64,000 nucleotides of DNA from Acuticoccus sp039034015 (GTDB lineage: Bacteria; Pseudomonadota; Alphaproteobacteria; Rhizobiales; Amorphaceae), in NCBI GenBank assembly GCA_039034015.1, contig JBCCBM010000013.1, forward strand, positions 39,711-103,710, given 5' to 3'. Both the position numbers and the translations under genes were made by a program. Below, in pieces: positions 1 through 8,505 of the stretch. Below the pieces are notes generated by a model. It was given only the letters and a program-made list of their open reading frames with translations. It searched no databases and had not been told where the DNA came from. Positions within the stretch are counted from its first letter, which is position 1. Every line of letters begins with the position of its first letter.

Positions 1-390
1 CGGATCGGGCTGATAGCGCACGGTGAGGTTGATCTCGACCGGAAGCCCGCGGTTCGACAGCACCGTGAACGAATGATTGATGGTTTGCTTGCGCATTTCA
101 TAGCGCACCATCGTGTTCCACGGCTGCACGATGTGGAGCCCTGGCTGGAAGACGCGCCCGGTCTCGGTGCCGTAGAAGAAGCGATAAAGGACGCCGGCGG
201 TGCCCGCTTCGATCGACACCATGATGCGAAAGAAGAACACCGCGACGAGGAGGACCGCAAGGCACAGCCCGATGAGGGCAAACGCGAGCGAGCCGCGCTT
301 GGCTTTGCGCAGCGCCCTGCGGGAGCGCACGGCAACGGGCGCCACGGGGCGCTCGGCGGCGATCTCAGCGGTGGTTTGGCTGGACAGCAC
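1..390 (-). CDS. SPFH/prohibitin-family membrane protein (N-terminal part)
   Basis: Reading from a GTG at 390 towards the window edge gives about 130 residues. There is a basic N-terminus, one strong transmembrane segment (about residues 38-57, ALIGLCLAVLLVAVFFF), and then an extracytoplasmic SPFH-like start: AGTAGVLYRFFYGTETGRVFQPGLH, broken here as GVLYRFFYG and GRVFQPGLHIVQPWN. The G-V-x-x-R-F-x-G and PGLHxxxPW patterns are typical of prohibitin/HflK-type proteins, which form membrane rings that scaffold proteases. The C-terminal two thirds lies outside the window. No ATG is available because an in-frame stop lies just upstream, so GTG is the best start. The family is fairly sure; the specific role is unknown. 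Confidence 0.75.
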   Translation of the reverse strand, partial: MLSSQTTAEIAAERPVAPVAVRSRRALRKAKRGSLAFALIGLCLAVLLVAVFFFRIMVSIEAGTAGVLYRFFYGTETGRVFQPGLHIVQPWNTMVRYEMRKQTINHSFTVLSNRGLPVEINLTVRYQPDP

Positions 391-485
391 GGCTTGGCCG
401 CCTCTCAGCGCTCGGGCGCGCTGTTCACAAGGGTTGGTGTTTTAAAGAGGCGGCGGCCCCTCAAAGGCCGGCGCCCCTGGCGGCG

Positions 486-1097
486 TCAGGCGGGCGTGGT
501 GTCTGCCGCGGGGGCAGGCGCCGGCTCGGACGCATCTTTCTCATTTTTGCGCAGGCTTTTTGCGAATGTCTTGCCCTGGGCGAGCAGCTCCTTGAAGCGC
601 GCTTTCACAGCCGGGCCCTTCAAGGTCGCGACCGTTCCGCCGGACGCCAGATGCTCGGCATAGAGCCGCCCGGTGGCATAGGTGGTCGCCCCGCCGACGA
701 GGATCACACCGGCCGCCCCCGTCATCGAGCCAAGGCCGGGCACGGATTTTAGAAGGCTCGCCGCCGACGCACCGACCCCCACAGGAACTGCGCCGCCAAT
801 GAGGCTGATGACGATCTTGCGCGCCGCATCGTCGGAGAAGGGCACATCGTAAAGCTCTGAAATTTTAGCCATCATACGGATCTGAATGCCGACCACCGCC
901 ACCAGATCGAAGATCGGCACAGGCACGACACCCACCGCCATGGAGGCGATGACGTGGTTTTTCACGATGCCATCGACCTCATAGTCGCGGGCAACGTCTT
1001 CCGCCTCAACGGCAACCGTGCCGGCGGACGCGTCCTGTGTGGGGGGGACGGCACCGACGGCATCAGTGCTCTCAATCGAATTGGTGTCGCTCACCAC
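486..1097 (-). CDS. DUF697 (YcjF-like) membrane protein
   Basis: The 203-residue protein has an acidic, disordered N-terminus (1-40). A helical region follows with VDGIVKNHVIASMAVGVVPVPIFDLVAVVGIQIRM, seen as KNHVIASMAVGVVPVPIFD and the next hydrophobic stretch. The C-terminal Ala/Pro tail is low complexity. The Asn/Ala helix plus the VPxPxxDLxAVxxxQxxM pattern is characteristic of DUF697 proteins, often fused to or located near small GTPases; here it stands alone. Two hydrophobic segments (about 55-75 and 95-135) suggest membrane association. The start is GTG at 1097 or 1094, with GAGGTGA just upstream. The function is unknown; stress or cell-envelope roles are only inference from relatives. 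Confidence 0.75.
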   Translation of the reverse strand: MVSDTNSIESTDAVGAVPPTQDASAGTVAVEAEDVARDYEVDGIVKNHVIASMAVGVVPVPIFDLVAVVGIQIRMMAKISELYDVPFSDDAARKIVISLIGGAVPVGVGASAASLLKSVPGLGSMTGAAGVILVGGATTYATGRLYAEHLASGGTVATLKGPAVKARFKELLAQGKTFAKSLRKNEKDASEPAPAPAADTTPA

Positions 1098-1918
1098 TCA
1101 CCTCAGGCCTTGTGCAATTCGTATCTCAGAACCACCGCGTCGCACGAGCCGTACGCTATTTTAAGCTAGATCACAATTCGGCCATGAATCGGCCTGGGTG
1201 CTGCGACCGCGTTTTGCGCCGCTTGAGCCCGCGTGAACAGCAGTGCTCCGCGCCCGCGCGTGGCGCATCAACAGCGCACCGGCCGATCAGGCCGCTCGCG
1301 CGAAAAACCGCACCGAAGACACAACCCAACCTTTGGCTTTTTCCGAAGTGCACCCGTTTGGCGCGCGGCGAGCCAGTGCTTGATGGCACGCAGAAAGTGC
1401 TGGCGGATAAATTGATCGGAGCACCGTAATGCGTGAGGTCAACGCCGCCACTTTGAGAGCAAAGTCGTCCTGTCGTTTTTTGCTGGTCGTCCATGCGCAC
1501 CACAGATAGCGACACGCCGACCCTACTGGTCCGATCCATTCAGTTCGATCCCCTAGGGCGGTTCTCGATCGAATGGAATCATTTGATCGAGAAAAACCGC
1601 CCGCTTTTCAGAGGATCGGGCATTTTTCTCGCGCCGTATGCGGCGCGAAATGCCCTAGTTTCTTGTTTGATGGATCAGCTTGTCCAAATGTTTGAGTGTG
1701 TTACCCGAGGCGTCACGCCCGGGCCACCGGCAATCAAATGTTTGTGCCGATCCACCAGGTGTTTCGTCCCGGAGTGTGATGGTAGGGTCCCAACACCGCA
1801 AGAGAGGGACGCGCTATGGGCCCGATACTCCACGGGGGCGGGGGGCACCATTGCGCCGGGCGCATGGCGTTGTCGGCCGTAAGCCGCACCTGAAAAGGCG
1901 CGGCACACGGGTTTGCGG
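1098..1918. other. Non-coding stretch with degenerate mosaic DNA
   Basis: About 820 bases lie between the DUF697 gene and the hydratase gene with no convincing gene. The open frames here lack a ribosome site and family resemblance. The middle (1556-1702) is a palindromic mosaic repeat listed separately. The flanks (1171-1540 and 1703-1918) may be decayed mobile DNA, but I recognise no transposase motif in them. Confidence 0.6.
1556..1702. repeat. Palindromic intergenic mosaic element (RIME-like), copy 1
   Basis: Two adjacent inverted repeats are visible. The first (1556-1602) pairs GGGCGGTT with AACCGCCC and carries inner TCGATC/GATCGA arms. The second (1618-1655) pairs GGGCATTT with AAATGCCC and GCGCCG with CGGCGC. 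They are followed by a 49-base tail (1654-1702) that recurs in inverted orientation at 48806-48855 with about four substitutions and one indel. The architecture matches the Rhizobium-type intergenic mosaic elements: short, non-coding, palindromic blocks in different combinations. Confidence 0.7.
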
Positions 1919-2764
1919 TCAGTTGATCTCTTGGACCTTCATGACCAGCTCGCCCCAGTTGCGCTGGTTCTCAATGTCGTGCTCGAGGCCCTGCTCGTCG
2001 GCGAGGGTGAAGCGCTTGATCGCCGGGGTTTTGCTTGTGGCTTGGTAGAGCCAGTAGGCCTCGGCCTTCAGCGCATCATCAATTGGGCGGTCGATGGATT
2101 CGTAGACCATCTGCTTGCACGCGTTGATGGAGTGGGCCGGGAATTGTGCGATCCGTTGCGCGAGGGCGTCGACGTGGGGGCCGATCTCGCCCGGCTCAAG
2201 CGCCTTGTTGATCGTGCCGAGGCGCTCGGCGTCATCGGCATCATAGTCCTGGGCGCTCAAAATGATTTCGAGCGCTTTGCCAAGGCCCGTTTGGCGGGCC
2301 ATGCGCGAGGCACCGCCCCCGCAGGGCAAGATCCCCATGCCGACTTCCATCTGCATGAACTTGAATTTTCCGCGGGCGGCGAAACGCATATCAAGGGCAA
2401 GCGCAAGCTCGTGCCCACCACCGCGGGCAAAACCTTCAAGCTTGGCAATTGTTGCTTGGGGCACCTTGCTGATGCGCTCGCACACGGCCTGAAGGTCGAG
2501 AAGTTGGGCGTCCTCGCGCGAGACGGCCTCTTCGGACATGTCCTTGAGAAGCTCGGTGTCGTAGTGGCAGACCCAGATCTCCGGGTTGGCGGACTGGAAG
2601 ACAACCACTTTAACAGTGCGATCGCGCTCCAGGCGCATGGCAAGACTGTTGAGATCGGCCAACATTTCTTGGCCCTGAACGTTCACCGAGCCAAAGTCGA
2701 AGGTGACGGTCGCGATCGCATCCTTCACATCGACGGTGAATGTCTGAAAATTGTCGTACTTCAT
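1919..2764 (-). CDS. Enoyl-CoA hydratase/isomerase family protein
   Basis: The 281-residue crotonase-fold protein has an oxyanion-hole region, EGFARGGGHELALALDMR, seen as GFARGGGHELALALDMRF at about 110-127. A second conserved block, MGILPCGGGASRM, sits at about 139-151. The C-terminus (CKQMVYESIDRP...) is typical of the family. Family members hydrate or isomerise acyl-CoA thioesters, but the substrate here is not obvious. The ATG at 2764 is preferred over longer frames because GAGGC lies at good distance. The gene stands alone, in the same direction as the SDR operon upstream but separated by about 220 bases. The N-terminal half is more divergent than in classical beta-oxidation enzymes. Confidence 0.8.
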   Translation of the reverse strand: MKYDNFQTFTVDVKDAIATVTFDFGSVNVQGQEMLADLNSLAMRLERDRTVKVVVFQSANPEIWVCHYDTELLKDMSEEAVSREDAQLLDLQAVCERISKVPQATIAKLEGFARGGGHELALALDMRFAARGKFKFMQMEVGMGILPCGGGASRMARQTGLGKALEIILSAQDYDADDAERLGTINKALEPGEIGPHVDALAQRIAQFPAHSINACKQMVYESIDRPIDDALKAEAYWLYQATSKTPAIKRFTLADEQGLEHDIENQRNWGELVMKVQEIN

Positions 2765-2982
2765 GCTGTGCCTCAGCGTCGCGCGGGCGCGAGGGGCGCC
2801 GGCGTTGGGTGATGGTCCATCAGGCGCCGCGTCGGGTGCGCCGTCTGATGAGACACAGCTATTCAATCGTGGATCAGGATAAAGCGGCTCTTTTTGAATT
2901 CAGTTTATGGAATTTGCGTAGAAACCTGGCCGGTGGAGCGTGATGTTTCGCGCACCGGCCGGTTTCCGGGCCCCAACGGCGA

Positions 2983-3783
2983 TCAGGATAGGCCGGAGAT
3001 CTCGGCCAGCGCCTTCATGATCGCCTCCACGTGCGCGGGGTTCGATGCGGACGGGTCTGGCGCGCCGAAGCGACCAGCGTCATTGTCAAAGTATCGCCCG
3101 CTCGCATCGGCGAACTGAGGGTCGAGCGCGAGGCGCAACAAGATGTCCGCACCGACGTTCAAGTCATTCCCATTGATTCCAAAACCTTCTTTCACCATCT
3201 TTGACGCCAGAAGGGAGCCGGGGTTGACGGCAATCACAGCGGGACCGTCCGGCAGTTTGCGGGCAAGACTGGATGACCATACGGTGATGGCAAGCTTGCT
3301 TTGGGCGTAGGCGTCCATGTCGGCCATCCGTCGATAGCTTGTCATGGCAGACACATCCACGGGCGCCTGCGCGGCTGACGACAGGTTCACAATGCGCCCA
3401 TCCTTCGGGATGATTGGCAGAAGACTGAGCGCCAGAACGTACGGGGCGATGGTGTTGACTTCGAACCGAATGTCCCGCCCCGCCTCGGTCTTTGTGTGGG
3501 GCGTTTTGAGGATGCCGGCGTTGTTGATGAGCACATCCAGCTGCGCTTGATCGTCCCGCACAGCGCGGGCCATCCCCGTCACATCGTCGGGCTTGCTAAG
3601 GTCCGCGCGGTAGGTTTTGGGCGCCCCGCCCACCGCCTTTGCCGCCTTAGCGAGCTTTTCGTCACTCCTCCCGTGCAGGATGAGTGTGTGGCCCTTTTCG
3701 GCGAGTTTTTGTGCGGTCAGAAGGCCGATGCCATCTGTTGATCCGGTGATCAGAATTGTCTTGGACACGGGTGTTTCTTTCAC
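2983..3783 (-). CDS. Short-chain dehydrogenase/reductase
   Basis: This classical SDR of 266 residues has the nucleotide-binding motif TGSTDGIG (about 13-20), the NNAG motif (about 87-90), the active-site serine in NLSSAAQ, and the catalytic YAQSK (about 159-163). RYxDNDxGRFxxPDP near the end resembles SDRs annotated as oxidoreductases of small carbonyl compounds. The GTG start at 3783 overlaps the stop of the LLM gene as GTGA, implying translational coupling; a second GTG at 3768 is possible. It is the last gene of a CmcJ - LLM - SDR operon. The substrate is unknown. Confidence 0.85.
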   Translation of the reverse strand: MKETPVSKTILITGSTDGIGLLTAQKLAEKGHTLILHGRSDEKLAKAAKAVGGAPKTYRADLSKPDDVTGMARAVRDDQAQLDVLINNAGILKTPHTKTEAGRDIRFEVNTIAPYVLALSLLPIIPKDGRIVNLSSAAQAPVDVSAMTSYRRMADMDAYAQSKLAITVWSSSLARKLPDGPAVIAVNPGSLLASKMVKEGFGINGNDLNVGADILLRLALDPQFADASGRYFDNDAGRFGAPDPSASNPAHVEAIMKALAEISGLS

Positions 3784-4742
3784 AAGCTGAAATCGGGAAG
3801 AAGGGCGTCGGCGATTTGCTTCATCGCGTCCTCAACGTTTCCTTGGTGGAAGCGAAGGTTCAACGCCACGTGGTTGATGCCAAGCTTTTGAACGTCGCTC
3901 AGATACTGCCGGAGGAACGTTGTGCCTGATGAAAAGCCCAAATGTATCGGGCGCGGCTTGGCATTCGGGTCTGGTTGGAGGTCAACGTAGAGGGACTGGA
4001 CGACCGGCTTGTCGGGTTCGCCAGCGTCGGCGACGCGGCGGCGGTAATCGGCGACCACGCGGCCCTGGGCGTGTGGATCGCGCGGGTAGGTGATCCAGCC
4101 GTCGCCGTGTTGCGCCACCCAGTCGGGCGGTTGCCGTGAGCCACCGGTGATGAGGAGGGGCAACCGCCCGCCCACCGGTTTGGGCAACAGATCCGCCCCG
4201 CCGGCCAAGGTTCCCTGCTCGGATCTCAGATCCGGATAGTCGTCCGCCATCGCGCGGATGTATTGAATGCTGTCTTGGAATCTCTCACCGCGGCTGGCAA
4301 AGTCCATCGCCATCGCCGGATACTCTTCAGGCCGGTCGCCCGAGGCAACACCCAGAAGAAGCCGGCCCCCTGACAAAACGTCTGCGGAGGCCGCCGCCTT
4401 GGCGACATGGAGCGGATGGCGCAGCGGCAGGATGACGGACGCCACCCCCAGCCCGACGGTCCGCGTCGCACCGGCGAGCAGGCCCAGATAGACAAACGGG
4501 TCAAATGTTTGCCCCGCGTCTCCGAACGAGGGCACGTTGAGAGGGACGTCCCGCAGCCAAAGCGCCGCAAAGCCCAGATCGTCCGCGAGTTGTGCGCGTT
4601 CGATATGCCGCTCGAGGGTTGGCGTTGGGCTGTGGCCATGGGCCTCCACCGGGGTGACCAGCCCCAGCGTCAGCCGGTTGGGTTGGAAGGCCGCGGCAAA
4701 GGCGCGGTTGATCTTTGAAAAACGCGTGGTTGTGTCCAGCAT
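3780..4742 (-). CDS. LLM-class flavin-dependent oxidoreductase
   Basis: The 320-residue luciferase-like TIM-barrel protein begins with LTLGLVTPVEAHG. It continues with the conserved LADDLGFAALWLRDVP, SGGRLLLGVASGDRPEEY and WITYPRDP blocks seen in LLM oxidoreductases that use FMN or F420. Members oxidise or monooxygenate organic substrates with reduced flavin. It lies four bases downstream of the CmcJ-type gene and overlaps the SDR gene, so the three products are probably made together. No dedicated flavin reductase is adjacent. The cofactor preference (FMN or F420) cannot be read from the sequence alone. Confidence 0.85.
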   Translation of the reverse strand: MLDTTTRFSKINRAFAAAFQPNRLTLGLVTPVEAHGHSPTPTLERHIERAQLADDLGFAALWLRDVPLNVPSFGDAGQTFDPFVYLGLLAGATRTVGLGVASVILPLRHPLHVAKAAASADVLSGGRLLLGVASGDRPEEYPAMAMDFASRGERFQDSIQYIRAMADDYPDLRSEQGTLAGGADLLPKPVGGRLPLLITGGSRQPPDWVAQHGDGWITYPRDPHAQGRVVADYRRRVADAGEPDKPVVQSLYVDLQPDPNAKPRPIHLGFSSGTTFLRQYLSDVQKLGINHVALNLRFHQGNVEDAMKQIADALLPDFSL

Positions 4743-4745
4743 GGC

Positions 4746-5519
4746 TCAATAACGCACCAGCGTGCGGCTCCCGATACTTTTGCGCACGCGTAAGATGCTT
4801 TCATCCTCAACCATATCGATGGCGCTGTGGCCGATGGAAGCCAGCCCGCCATTGTCATAAATGTTGAAGATCGCCACCTCATCGGGCGTCATCTTGGATT
4901 GGTAGACCCATTCGTGGCTCCGGCGCGCGCTGAGCCCCATGATGTGGCCCCGGCGGTCCGGGTAGATGAGGTCGATCAGGATCCAGTCCTCCGGCGCGAC
5001 GGTGGACGGACGCACAAACCCCAGCGGGGCAGAGTTGATGGCAGCGCCAACCGGACGCCACACGTTGATGAAGGCATAGCGCCCCCGCGCCCATTCCGCG
5101 GCGCGCTCAGTGCCCAAAATGTCGACGAGCCGCTTTTGCGCGCCCTCTGCGCTATAATCGCTGTGGACGTTGCGCGCGGGTTTGCGGTCAGAGTTGGGGT
5201 CATCCTCGCGCACGGTGTGGTCAAAGACGACCACCTCCTTGGCGCCCAACGTTGCCGTCAAAAGCGTTCTGAGCTCAGAATCATAGGTTGCGGTCCAGCC
5301 CTCTGCGGCAAAATCCGTGACGGCGCTGGGCGCGGTGTGGAAGGCGACGCTGTCATGATCGAACGTGACGGTGGTGCCGGCGTGCACGTCGTTCACCTGC
5401 ACCGTTGTGGGCGCAAGTTCGGGCGCAATCAGCCGCCCGACCACGCCGCCGGCGTCAATCTCAAACGCCTGACGCTCCGGTTTGTGGACATGGTAATTGA
5501 CGGTTCCTTCGCGTGCCAT
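4746..5519 (-). CDS. CmcJ/NvfI-family oxidoreductase
   Basis: The 257 residues show the hallmarks of the CmcJ/NvfI family: RKPARNVHSDYSAEGAQKR (VHSDYS with a downstream Arg), the INVWRPVG block, and WVYQSKMTPDEVAIFNIYDN near the C-terminus. Family members are known from cephamycin biosynthesis (CmcJ) and fungal meroterpenoid pathways (NvfI), and act as non-heme iron-type oxygenases or isomerases. The ATG at 5519 has GGAGG six bases upstream. As first gene of the operon it faces a divergent LysR gene, which is a plausible regulator. Proteins of this family are common in bacteria with unknown substrates. Confidence 0.8.
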   Translation of the reverse strand: MAREGTVNYHVHKPERQAFEIDAGGVVGRLIAPELAPTTVQVNDVHAGTTVTFDHDSVAFHTAPSAVTDFAAEGWTATYDSELRTLLTATLGAKEVVVFDHTVREDDPNSDRKPARNVHSDYSAEGAQKRLVDILGTERAAEWARGRYAFINVWRPVGAAINSAPLGFVRPSTVAPEDWILIDLIYPDRRGHIMGLSARRSHEWVYQSKMTPDEVAIFNIYDNGGLASIGHSAIDMVEDESILRVRKSIGSRTLVRY

Positions 5520-5628
5520 GGCCGGCCTCCCGTTGGCGTAAACCCCTGCGCTCCGTCATTTGACCATTGAACTGGCCGCATAAACCGCCGAACTTCGTAT
5601 TCTCAATTCGGGTTTTGCAGATAGTTTC
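5520..5628. promoter_or_regulatory. Divergent promoter region, CmcJ operon / LysR gene
   Basis: A 109-base AT-richer gap separates the start codons of the two divergent units. LysR regulators usually bind such shared regions and control the opposite operon. A loose T-N11-A-like dyad is possible around 5585-5620, but no perfect palindrome is visible. Confidence 0.4.
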
Positions 5629-6534
5629 ATGGACACTGATGCCCTCCGCCTGTTTGTCCTCGCCGCCGAAAAGCTGAACATCAGCGCCGCGGGGCGCGAC
5701 CTTGGGCTGGCGCCTGCCGTGTCCAGCGCGCGCCTTGCCAAGCTGGAGCAGACGGTGGGCGCCGATCTTCTCCACCGGTCGACCCGAAAAGTCTCCCTTT
5801 CGCTGGAGGGGGCCGAGTTCTTGCCCTTCGCGCGCGAAATCTTGGCCCAGGAGGAGGCGGCGATGGCCGCGCTCGGCAAGGGCGAGGCGCACCCGTCCGG
5901 CACGCTGCGGTTCACCGCGCCCAGCACCTTCGCGCAGCTCTATATTGCGCCGCTGCTGCCCCAGTTTTTGCGCCGCCACCCGGGCATTACCTTGGATTTT
6001 CGCCTTTCGGACACGGCGTACGATCTCATCGAGGGGAGCTTTGATCTGGCGCTTCGCAGCATGGTGCTGGCCGATTCAAGCTTAAAGGGCCGCAAGCTCG
6101 CCGATGACGTGCGGATCCTCTGTGCCTCGCCCCAATATATCCGCGAGGCCGGCGCCCCAAAACACCCGGACGATCTCTCAGGCCACCATCTGATCGCCTT
6201 CAAGGACCACGCGCCGCGGGCGCTGGTCGGCCCGGAGGGGGCGAGCGCGGCCTTTGACCCGCGCAACTCCCCCGGCCGGTTGATTGTTGATGATGGCCTC
6301 AGCCAGAAAATCGCAACGCTCAACGGCGCAGGGATTTCGCTGAATTCGCTGTGGAGCGTTCACGGCGAATTGCGCAGCGGGGCGCTGGTCACGGTGCTGC
6401 CCGGGTGGCGCGCACAGGCTGAGACGGCCCTTTGGCTCGTCTATCCGCGGTCCAACGTTGTCTCCGTGAAGGTGCGCGTCTTCTTGGATTATCTGCTTGA
6501 AACCATCGACGGCCGCGCCTGGGCCGTCGATTGA
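5629..6534 (+). CDS. LysR-family transcriptional regulator
   Basis: The 301-residue protein has an N-terminal winged helix (LRLFVLAAEKLNISAAGRDLGLAPAVSSARLAKLEQ, positions about 5-40) and a periplasmic-binding-like effector domain starting at GTLRFTAPSTFAQLYIAPLLPQF. The length is typical of the family. It is transcribed divergently from the CmcJ-LLM-SDR operon, so it probably controls that operon in response to its substrate. The ATG at 5629 is followed directly by the HTH with no extension. It ends in a convergent arrangement with the monooxygenase gene, 27 bases away. Confidence 0.9.
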   Translation: MDTDALRLFVLAAEKLNISAAGRDLGLAPAVSSARLAKLEQTVGADLLHRSTRKVSLSLEGAEFLPFAREILAQEEAAMAALGKGEAHPSGTLRFTAPSTFAQLYIAPLLPQFLRRHPGITLDFRLSDTAYDLIEGSFDLALRSMVLADSSLKGRKLADDVRILCASPQYIREAGAPKHPDDLSGHHLIAFKDHAPRALVGPEGASAAFDPRNSPGRLIVDDGLSQKIATLNGAGISLNSLWSVHGELRSGALVTVLPGWRAQAETALWLVYPRSNVVSVKVRVFLDYLLETIDGRAWAVD

Positions 6535-6561
6535 GAACCGGCGGGTGATCAAGCGGCGTGC

Positions 6562-8361
6562 TCAGCTCGTGTGGTGCACCGCCTGCAACCCGTAAACCGG
6601 GGTTGGGATGCCTTCCATCCGCGCCTTGATCTGCAGGGCGAGGAACTGGGAGTAATGGCGCGACTGGTGCAAGTTTCCGCCGTGCATCCAAAGGTTTGGC
6701 ACGTTTGTGGGCTTCCACATGTTGCGTTGTTCGCCCTCCCAAGGGCCGGGGTCTTTGGTGGTGTCGGACCCAAGGCCCCAGCATTTGCCGAGCGTGTCGG
6801 CCATTTCTTGGCCCATAAGGTCCGCCACCCAGCCGTTCATGGAGTTGTAGCCGGTGGCGTAAACCACGAGATCGGCCTCAAGATGCGTGCCGTCGTCCAA
6901 AACAACGCCCGTCTCGTCAAGCATTTCGACCTGGCCGCGCTTCAGCTTCACTTCACCGTCGATGATGAGCTGACTGGCGCCAACATCAATATAGTAACCA
7001 GACCCGCGGCGCAGGTATTTCATGAAAAGCCCGCTCTCGTCATCGCCCCAGTCGAGCCAGAAGCCGGCCTTTTCGAGCCCGTCGTAAAAGTCTTTGTCCC
7101 GCTCCTTCATCGCCGCATACGCGGGGATCTGGAATTCGTGGAGGATCCTGTAGGGGAGGGACGCAAAGATGAGATCGGCTTTCTCAGTCGTCATCCCCGC
7201 GCGCACGGCCCGCTCGGAGTAAAGATCGCCGAGCGCAATATCCATCAGCGTGTCGGAGCGCACGATGTGGGTGGACGAACGCTGCACCATGGTGACATCA
7301 ACGTCCGCCTCCCAGAGGGCGGCGCAAATGTCGTGGGCGGAGTTGTTGGAGCCGACGACCACGACCTTCTTGCCGACCCACCGGTCCGGCCCCTCATGCT
7401 CGCACGAGTGCTGTTGCACGCCCTTGAACGTTTCCATGCCCGGAAAATTTGGCATCCGCTTCTTGCCAGACATGCCGGTCGCCATGATGAGGTGCGTTGG
7501 CTGCAAGACCACCTCTTCGCCGTCACGGTCAACAACGAGGGTCCACTTGCCGGTTGCTTCGTCAAAACTGGCGCTCTTCGCCGTGGTGCGCGTCCAGTAG
7601 TTCAGCTCCATGACCTTAGTGTACATTTCCAGCCAGTCGCCAAGTTTGTCCTTTGGCGAAAACACCGGCCAGTTCTCGGGAAACTTGATGTACGGCAGAT
7701 GGTCGTACCAAACCGGATCGTGCAGGCAGAGGGACTTATAACGGTTGCGCCAACTGTCGCCGGGCCGATCGTTCTTCTCCACGATGATGGTGGGGACGCC
7801 GAGCTGCCGCAGCCGCGCGCCCATGGCAATGCCGCCCTGTCCGCCGCCCACAATCACGCAGTAGGGCTGCGTTTTATAGCCAAGCTCGGCCTCTTCCCGC
7901 GCGCGCTCCTCGGCCCAGCTCGCGCGGTTTTTGCCGGCCCCATGCTTGGCGCCCAGCGGCCGGTTGAAGCCGCTCGGCTCCTCGTGCCCCTTCAGCTCCA
8001 CCATTGTGGTGAGGAGCGTCCAAATCTTCTTGTCCCGCAGGCGGATCAGACCGTAACCGCGCGCGGTGGCCGTCTCAAACGTGATCCAGGCCGTCGTCAC
8101 CCCGCCGTCTTCGGTGGCAACTTCGCCCTCGGCGATGGTCCATCCGGTCGGCTTGGTCGTGCCGAGCTGGTGCTCCAGCATGTCGGCGACCTCGGCTTTG
8201 CCCTCCACAGTCTTGATGTTCCAGGTGAACGCAGCCAGGTCCCGCCAGTAGCAATCGTCGTTGAACATGTCTGCGGCGGCGGCGACGTCACCTTTGGAAA
8301 GCGCTGCGCCAAACGCGTCCAGGAACGCTTGTGTTATGTCCGAAACTGTCCTGTCGAGCAT
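6562..8361 (-). CDS. Flavin-containing monooxygenase with N-terminal NTF2/SnoaL-like domain
   Basis: The 599-residue protein has two parts. Residues 1-125 look like an NTF2/SnoaL fold (AFGAALSKGDVAAAADMF, later VEGKAEVADMLEHQL). Residues 165-599 form an FMO: FAD motif GGGQGG (172-177), the FMO signature FKGVQQHS (312-319), the NADPH motif GSNNSAHD (337-344) and VVYATGYNSM near the end. Such enzymes oxygenate heteroatoms or perform Baeyer-Villiger reactions. The ATG at 8361 has GGAGG five bases upstream. The AcoR-like regulator gene lies 144 bases upstream on the same strand and may control it. The substrate is unknown. Confidence 0.88.
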   Translation of the reverse strand: MLDRTVSDITQAFLDAFGAALSKGDVAAAADMFNDDCYWRDLAAFTWNIKTVEGKAEVADMLEHQLGTTKPTGWTIAEGEVATEDGGVTTAWITFETATARGYGLIRLRDKKIWTLLTTMVELKGHEEPSGFNRPLGAKHGAGKNRASWAEERAREEAELGYKTQPYCVIVGGGQGGIAMGARLRQLGVPTIIVEKNDRPGDSWRNRYKSLCLHDPVWYDHLPYIKFPENWPVFSPKDKLGDWLEMYTKVMELNYWTRTTAKSASFDEATGKWTLVVDRDGEEVVLQPTHLIMATGMSGKKRMPNFPGMETFKGVQQHSCEHEGPDRWVGKKVVVVGSNNSAHDICAALWEADVDVTMVQRSSTHIVRSDTLMDIALGDLYSERAVRAGMTTEKADLIFASLPYRILHEFQIPAYAAMKERDKDFYDGLEKAGFWLDWGDDESGLFMKYLRRGSGYYIDVGASQLIIDGEVKLKRGQVEMLDETGVVLDDGTHLEADLVVYATGYNSMNGWVADLMGQEMADTLGKCWGLGSDTTKDPGPWEGEQRNMWKPTNVPNLWMHGGNLHQSRHYSQFLALQIKARMEGIPTPVYGLQAVHHTS

Positions 8362-8505
8362 TGGATCCTCCCTTTATTGTTGAGGCAAATGCTGACGGCT
8401 CTGCGCGGGCCGGGCAAGGAATGTCGCAGGCCGAGCCCGCAGAATTGGGGTGCGGGCCCGGTCGGCGTTGCGCGCGCAACAAGGGCGCAACACTGCGCGT
8501 TGCAA

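Noticed and set aside
1171..1539. Possible gene in the 1.1-1.9 kb gap
   Set aside because: No ribosome site, no family similarity and a region of mosaic repeats; more likely decayed DNA.
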